Notes under the pieces: model-generated
What the model was told of the DNA's origin: nothing
Databases searched by the model: none
The model's input: only the letters and a program-made list of their open reading frames with translations
Translations under genes and position numbers: made by a program
In this document: positions 22,809 through 26,305 of the stretch, piece by piece
How the letters are laid out: every line of letters starts with the position of its first letter
Position numbering within the stretch: position 1 is the stretch's first letter
Virus record (IMG/VR): IMGVR_UViG_3300046787_000445
Location: 1 to 26,305 of that record
Reading direction: 5' to 3' (one strand)
DNA from: a virus
DNA length: 26,305 bases

Positions 22809-22860
22809 TGTAGGTACTCACGTTCCAGTTTTCTATAAATTTGGTCCTGGAGTACCTACA
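22809..22860. other. Perfect 11-bp inverted repeat downstream of the slippery site
   Basis: TGTAGGTACTC at 22809-22819 and GAGTACCTACA at 22850-22860 with a 30-base loop, which can also form an inner CCAG/CTGG pairing. It begins 25 bases after the slippery heptamer, further than the usual 5-9 bases for a stimulatory structure. It could still slow ribosomes, or serve as an operator or processing site. Confidence 0.7.
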
Positions 22861-22863
22861 ATT

Positions 22864-23085
22864 ATGCCTGACCCTACCCCGTCACCAACACCATCACCTG
22901 AAACCGACGAATTGTATTGGGAAAAAGATGACGTTAATCCAAATCAAGTAATTTATGATTTGGAAAATAATCAAACTATCATACCTCAATCCGAAGACGA
23001 AATTACCATAACACCGACAATTAATTCGGTACCACAAATTAAAGTGAGAAATGTTAGTGATACACAATATAGAAACAATCGATAG
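22864..23085 (+). CDS. Pro-rich segment, probably the -1 frame extension of the upstream membrane protein
   Basis: From ATG 22864 this encodes 73 residues (PDPTPSPTPSPETDELYW, then acidic sequence with VIYDLENNQTIIPQSEDE). The same frame is open back to 22741 with protein-like sequence before the ATG (SNVGTHVPVFYKFGPGVPT), which argues that the real unit is the frameshifted continuation from 22783 rather than a separate small gene. The PTPSP stretch recalls the Thr-Pro linkers of the tail proteins. It overlaps the amidase-fold gene by 35 bases. As a free-standing gene it has no recognised function. Confidence 0.5.
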   Translation: MPDPTPSPTPSPETDELYWEKDDVNPNQVIYDLENNQTIIPQSEDEITITPTINSVPQIKVRNVSDTQYRNNR

Positions 23086-23668
23086 TCAGAAATTAAAAAT
23101 CAGTAAAAGAAAGACTAAAAAAACACAAATTTTACTTTTTGACACTCAAAGAAGGGTCGACGATTATGTAAATAAAATAAAGTACCGTAGAAACGGTAAC
23201 TACGACGACGTTCCACATTTTATCGTTAGTAAATTAGGTATGGTGTATCAGTTATTTGACACCAACCATAATTCTAATACGTTTAATGACCCCAAAATTG
23301 ACAATAGAATGATTAAAATTGCAATTGAGAACTTGGGTTGGTTAAACAAGAATACTATCACTGGTGTCCTTAATAATTGGATTGGTGACCCATATCGAGC
23401 GGAACCCTATATAAAAAATTGGAGAAATTATTATTTTTGGGACAAATATAACGACGACCAACTAAATGCACTATCTAAACTATGTGATAAATTGTGTATC
23501 GACCACGATATTTTTAAACAAACGGTTCCATCACAAGGATATATTGAAAAGATATCAAATTTCAAAGGGATTGTATGTAAATCCAACTTTTCAAGTATTT
23601 ATACAGATATAAACCCTTCATTCAATTTTAGGGTATTCTTTAACAATCAAAATGAAAACGAAAACTGA
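23051..23668 (+). CDS. N-acetylmuramoyl-L-alanine amidase-like (amidase_2 fold) protein with altered metal ligands
   Basis: A 205-aa protein whose order of elements matches the T7-lysozyme/PGRP amidase fold: ILLFDTQRR (first strand), VPHFIVSKLGMVYQLFD (about 54-70), MIKIAIENLGW (about 87-97) and GIVCKSNFSSIYTDINPSF (about 173-191). In active family members the first strand carries a zinc His (HH or HC), replaced here by F30-D31; the second His of the GIxxHS motif is replaced by C176; the third ligand position may be D186. H56 is kept. It may be a remodelled enzyme or a peptidoglycan-binding pseudo-amidase. Context, after envelope genes and before virion-like genes, fits lysis or a tail-associated wall-binding role. 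No signal peptide. Confidence 0.65.
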   Translation: MLVIHNIETIDSQKLKISKRKTKKTQILLFDTQRRVDDYVNKIKYRRNGNYDDVPHFIVSKLGMVYQLFDTNHNSNTFNDPKIDNRMIKIAIENLGWLNKNTITGVLNNWIGDPYRAEPYIKNWRNYYFWDKYNDDQLNALSKLCDKLCIDHDIFKQTVPSQGYIEKISNFKGIVCKSNFSSIYTDINPSFNFRVFFNNQNENEN

Positions 23669-24170
23669 CTACGACGTAACTAAGAACATGTTAAAAACCA
23701 TAAGAACTTTAACTGAATCTAAGTTATCCAATAAAACCATTAACGAACAATCAGAACCGATTACTCCATTAATCAATAAAACTGAAGAAGAACAAAACGA
23801 CGACATCACGGTTATTAACGATGTGGACGTTAAGTTAGTTTCCAGTGATGAATCAGATATGAAATTATCTGACCAACAAAAGGGAGGTATTTCACAGATA
23901 ATTGACGGATTTAGACAGCAAGTATCTCAAATCGTAGATTTTCACCCTGGATTCACAATAACACAAAATCAAATTAGATTAGACGGTTCAATAACTGAGT
24001 TAGATATTGATTTTGTTTTCATTGCAGGTGACGAAAGTGGTATTTACATCAACGCCGATATGTTAAAGTTAGAACAAGACACTGCAACGATGTTAGAAAA
24101 ATTGGCTAAATTCGAGGAAACTTACAAAACGTCAATGGATCCGTTAATAACTTATAGAAAAAACAACTAA
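23652..24170 (+). CDS. Unidentified protein, possible prohead/virion component, 172 aa
   Basis: Overlaps the amidase-fold gene by 17 bases. The first 30 residues form an amphipathic helix with an LxE-type end (MLKTIRTLTESKL), followed by an acidic, low-complexity linker (about 31-75) and an ordered domain (about 76-150: IIDGFRQQVSQIVDFHPGF, then IRLDGSITELDIDFVFIAGD). The N-terminal helix ending in LTE resembles the leader-peptide cleavage sites ((I/L)-x-E) of T4-like prohead proteases. It is followed two bases later by a small gene, so these genes form a tight operon. The virion role is inferred; no family recognised. Confidence 0.75.
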   Translation: MKTKTDYDVTKNMLKTIRTLTESKLSNKTINEQSEPITPLINKTEEEQNDDITVINDVDVKLVSSDESDMKLSDQQKGGISQIIDGFRQQVSQIVDFHPGFTITQNQIRLDGSITELDIDFVFIAGDESGIYINADMLKLEQDTATMLEKLAKFEETYKTSMDPLITYRKNN

Positions 24171-24172
24171 CC

Positions 24173-24412
24173 ATGGCATTAACCGACCAAGATAAAAGAG
24201 AAATCGAAAGAATCACCAAAAAAGAGATTAAAGACTTTATGGATTCAACTCAAGCACATAGAATTGTTGTAAAAACAATACAAGATGAGTTGGGTACTAA
24301 AAGAATTGACGATAAAATTGTCGACCTATCAACTAAAGTTGTGGTTGAATTATTTAAAACCTTATGGCAAAGAAAGTCATTTTGGGAAAGTTCTTTAAAA
24401 TCAGTTAAGTAA
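24173..24412 (+). CDS. Unidentified small helical protein, 79 aa
   Basis: A mostly alpha-helical, charged protein (DKREIERITKKEIKDFM, then VDLSTKVVVELFKTLWQRKS) ending in an aromatic segment (FWESSLKSVK). No membrane segment, signal peptide or recognised family. Its stop overlaps the next ATG by one base (TAATG), and it begins two bases after the preceding stop, so it is translated as part of a packed run of four genes. A small virion or assembly factor is plausible from context. Confidence 0.72.
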   Translation: MALTDQDKREIERITKKEIKDFMDSTQAHRIVVKTIQDELGTKRIDDKIVDLSTKVVVELFKTLWQRKSFWESSLKSVK

Positions 24413-24972
24413 TGACAAAGAAAGACTTACAGGAAATAATTTCTAAAAACTCACCTAAGAAAGGTAAGGAAACAACAAAAGAAGTGGAAACCACTGAACA
24501 AACCACAGCAGGTGATGCTGGTTCGTTTGAGGGTCCTGCGTTTAGTGATGTAATTAAAAGACCAATTTCCAAAATACACAATTCAACAATCAAAGAAGAG
24601 GAAGAAGTAGATGAGGCAACCGATGCAAGTTCATCGGGGTCATTTGATGTACCCCTATTTGGTAAAACAACAAAAGGTGGACGTAAAGACCCATTGAAAA
24701 TTGACGGTCCGAGTAGTATTGGACAAAGTAGAGCGGTTAAAGATAAAAAATTTCCTAAATGGGGAGGACCAAAGGGAGTTTACATTAAAGTTAAAGAAAA
24801 ATGTAAAAAATTCCCATACTGTAACCAAGGAGATATTAATTCAATTGAATTACTTGAAATTGAAGGTTTAAAAGAAACAATTCTTGAGACATCTGAAAAA
24901 TATGGGGTTCCATATAAAGAAATCGAAAAAATTGTATTAAATGACATAAAAGAGATATTTATTGAGATATGA
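24412..24972 (+). CDS. Unidentified protein with disordered N-terminus and conserved-looking C-terminal domain, 186 aa
   Basis: Residues 1-115 are low-complexity and rich in Thr, Glu, Lys, Ser and Gly (for example SGSFDVPLFGKTTKGGRKDP), probably disordered. Residues about 118-186 form a compact domain beginning GGPKGVYIKVKEKCKKFPYC and ending IEKIVLNDIKEIFIEI, with two Cys (CKKFPYC) and a run of helices. No recognised family. The final ATGA overlaps the start of the next gene by four bases. The disordered-plus-helical layout and neighbours suggest a virion assembly or head-associated role, not shown. Confidence 0.74.
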   Translation: MTKKDLQEIISKNSPKKGKETTKEVETTEQTTAGDAGSFEGPAFSDVIKRPISKIHNSTIKEEEEVDEATDASSSGSFDVPLFGKTTKGGRKDPLKIDGPSSIGQSRAVKDKKFPKWGGPKGVYIKVKEKCKKFPYCNQGDINSIELLEIEGLKETILETSEKYGVPYKEIEKIVLNDIKEIFIEI

Positions 24973-26285
24973 AAGTAAGTGAATTAAATACAATTATAGA
25001 AAATACCATTTTTAACGAGATTAAGAAAGCAATTCTTGCCGAATCTGAAATGGACACTAACGAAATGTACCATGTAACCTGTGAAGGTGAACCGGTAATG
25101 ACATGTAAAACTGAAGAGGAGGCACAGGAACATGTTGATTTATTAAAAAAAGACCACCCGGGAAAACAATTTATTATTGAGAAAGTGAAATACGAATCAC
25201 ACGATGATATGTTAGATAAATTGGACGAAATGGGAGAACAATTAGAAGAAAAAGAAAATACAAATATGGAAAATACAAACCCTAAATTCAAATCTCTTGC
25301 CGAAGCACTTCTTCACGCAAAAAATAATGGACATAAAAAAGTTAAAATAAACGGTGAACGTTTTGACGTTGATGAGTGTTGGAAACAAATGGAAGAAGAA
25401 GAACTTTCAGGTAACCAAGATAAAATCGACGCAGACGACGACGGTAAAATAACTGCAAAGGATTTCGAAATTCTTCGTGGAGAGAAAGAACAAAATGAAG
25501 AAGAAGACTGTCAGGAATGTGGTAGTCAAATGGAAGAAGATTTTGATTTTGGTGCTGACGTAAGAAATCTTAAAGTTGCTCCGAATAAAGAAGGAGAAGT
25601 TTCTGAAGAAAAGGAGTTATGTAACGAATGTGGTTCTGAAATGAAAGAAGGTATCTGTAACGAATGTGGAGATAAAAATATTCAAGAATCAAAAAAGAAA
25701 ACTGTACGTATGAACAAACAAGAGTTGACCAATTTTATCACTAAAATGGTTAACGAATCTGTTCCTGGGTTGGATATCACAAAAAAATCAAAAGTTGAAA
25801 GTGGTAAAGAGAATAAAGAAAACTTAACTAACGTTGATAAAAAAATCAAAGATTATTTATCAATCCCTGGTAGTAGTAACCCTGAATTCCCTGAACAAAA
25901 CAAAAAAGGTGAAAAAGTTGCGGTTAACAACACTGAAGAAGAAGATATCTTTGTTGCTGACAATAGAGGTAGAGGTTTAGAAAATTTAGAATATGACCAC
26001 GAACCATCTAAAGCATTTAAAGATAGATTAAAATTAGCAATAAATGGTGACCCAACTATGGGTAACAGTCAAGAGTGGGCTAATGTTGTTCCAACAGATA
26101 ACGGTGAGAAACTTGAAAAAGAAATCGAAAGAAAATCAAAAGAGAAGAAAGAAGAGCCACGTTATAAAAAAGAACCTACACCAACTAAAGAAGTTAATGA
26201 ATCTAAAATTAACTTAGATAATGTGGTAAGTGAGGAAATCGAAAAGATGAAAAAATTAACATCATACGATAAGAAAACTCAATAA
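24969..26285 (+). CDS. Acidic protein with EF-hand loop and CxxC zinc knuckles, possible prohead/virion protein
   Basis: A 438-aa acidic protein. It opens with an amphipathic helix (MKVSELNTIIENTIFNEIKK, then AILAES). A small domain with C38 and C46 follows. An EF-hand-type loop lies at residues 154-165 (DADDDGKITAKD) with acidic or hydroxyl residues at positions 1, 3, 5, 9 and 12. Three CxxC motifs follow: C181/C184 (CQECG), C218/C221 (CNECG) and C230/C233 (CNECG); the last pair could form a zinc ribbon. The C-terminal part (about 310-385) contains ADNRGRGLENLEYDHEPS and GDPTMGNSQEWANVVPT, then a charged helical tail. ES-type ends recur (LAES, VNES, VNES). It overlaps the preceding gene by four bases. 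A calcium- and zinc-binding scaffold or virion role is inferred. Confidence 0.78.
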   Translation: MKVSELNTIIENTIFNEIKKAILAESEMDTNEMYHVTCEGEPVMTCKTEEEAQEHVDLLKKDHPGKQFIIEKVKYESHDDMLDKLDEMGEQLEEKENTNMENTNPKFKSLAEALLHAKNNGHKKVKINGERFDVDECWKQMEEEELSGNQDKIDADDDGKITAKDFEILRGEKEQNEEEDCQECGSQMEEDFDFGADVRNLKVAPNKEGEVSEEKELCNECGSEMKEGICNECGDKNIQESKKKTVRMNKQELTNFITKMVNESVPGLDITKKSKVESGKENKENLTNVDKKIKDYLSIPGSSNPEFPEQNKKGEKVAVNNTEEEDIFVADNRGRGLENLEYDHEPSKAFKDRLKLAINGDPTMGNSQEWANVVPTDNGEKLEKEIERKSKEKKEEPRYKKEPTPTKEVNESKINLDNVVSEEIEKMKKLTSYDKKTQ

Positions 26286-26305
26286 TATCTTTTTTTTAAT
26301 TCTTT

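Noticed and set aside
1-26305. tRNA genes or alternative stop-codon use, as in some huge phages
   Set aside because: Gaps between genes are short and show no tRNA cloverleaf; TAA, TAG and TGA all terminate well-supported genes.

Overview
The window is a segment of a large tailed-phage genome (or a closely related prophage or plasmid-phage), probably infecting a Bacteroidota (Flavobacteriia-like) host. The phage assignment rests on a baseplate/tail module, a T4-style recombination and replication module (RuvC-like resolvase, DnaG/gp61-type primase, PD-(D/E)XK nuclease, SbcD/gp47, SbcC/gp46), lysis-like small membrane proteins and an amidase-fold protein, all on the + strand with tight spacing or short overlaps. 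The host assignment rests on Bacteroidota-type promoters (TTTG-N19/20-TAnnTTTG-like), no obvious Shine-Dalgarno sequences, AT-rich leaders, SprB-type repeats in an adhesin, and a signal peptide ending in YSQ. TAA, TAG and TGA all end genes, so the standard genetic code is used.

Layout. (1) 1-10836, virion and host-recognition module: a 5'-truncated fibre-like protein, a fibre/adhesin with a long Thr-Pro linker and five SprB-like repeats, two unidentified structural proteins, a 1178-aa baseplate/tail protein with its own Thr-Pro linker and small Cys-containing tip, and a 694-aa putative virion protein. (2) 10874-11503, RuvC-like resolvase, followed by a 166-bp non-coding stretch holding a hairpin and a strong intrinsic terminator. 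(3) 11670-18049, replication/recombination: primase, PD-(D/E)XK nuclease, SbcD, a VPVEV-repeat protein, a small membrane protein, a possible nuclease-like protein and SbcC. (4) 18094-20599, ClpP protease, then three small membrane-anchored genes resembling a lysis/spanin cassette and a small unidentified protein. (5) 20652-23668, a sigma-70 factor, a small lipoprotein-like gene, a four-helix membrane protein whose reading frame probably continues by a -1 frameshift, and an amidase-fold protein with altered metal ligands. (6) 23652-26285, four small or acidic proteins of probable virion or prohead role, the last with an EF-hand and zinc knuckles.

How it fits together: host-like promoters stand before the membrane-gene/SbcC group, clpP, the spanin-like cassette and the sigma gene, whereas none is convincing before the structural genes. 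That pattern fits early/middle genes read by host RNA polymerase and late genes read with the phage sigma factor (inference). The most unusual points are the A-AAA-AAG slippery site followed directly by a stop and 100 more open codons, the SprB/Thr-Pro mosaic architecture of the tail proteins, the structured non-coding stretch before the primase, and the altered catalytic motifs in SbcC and the amidase-fold protein.
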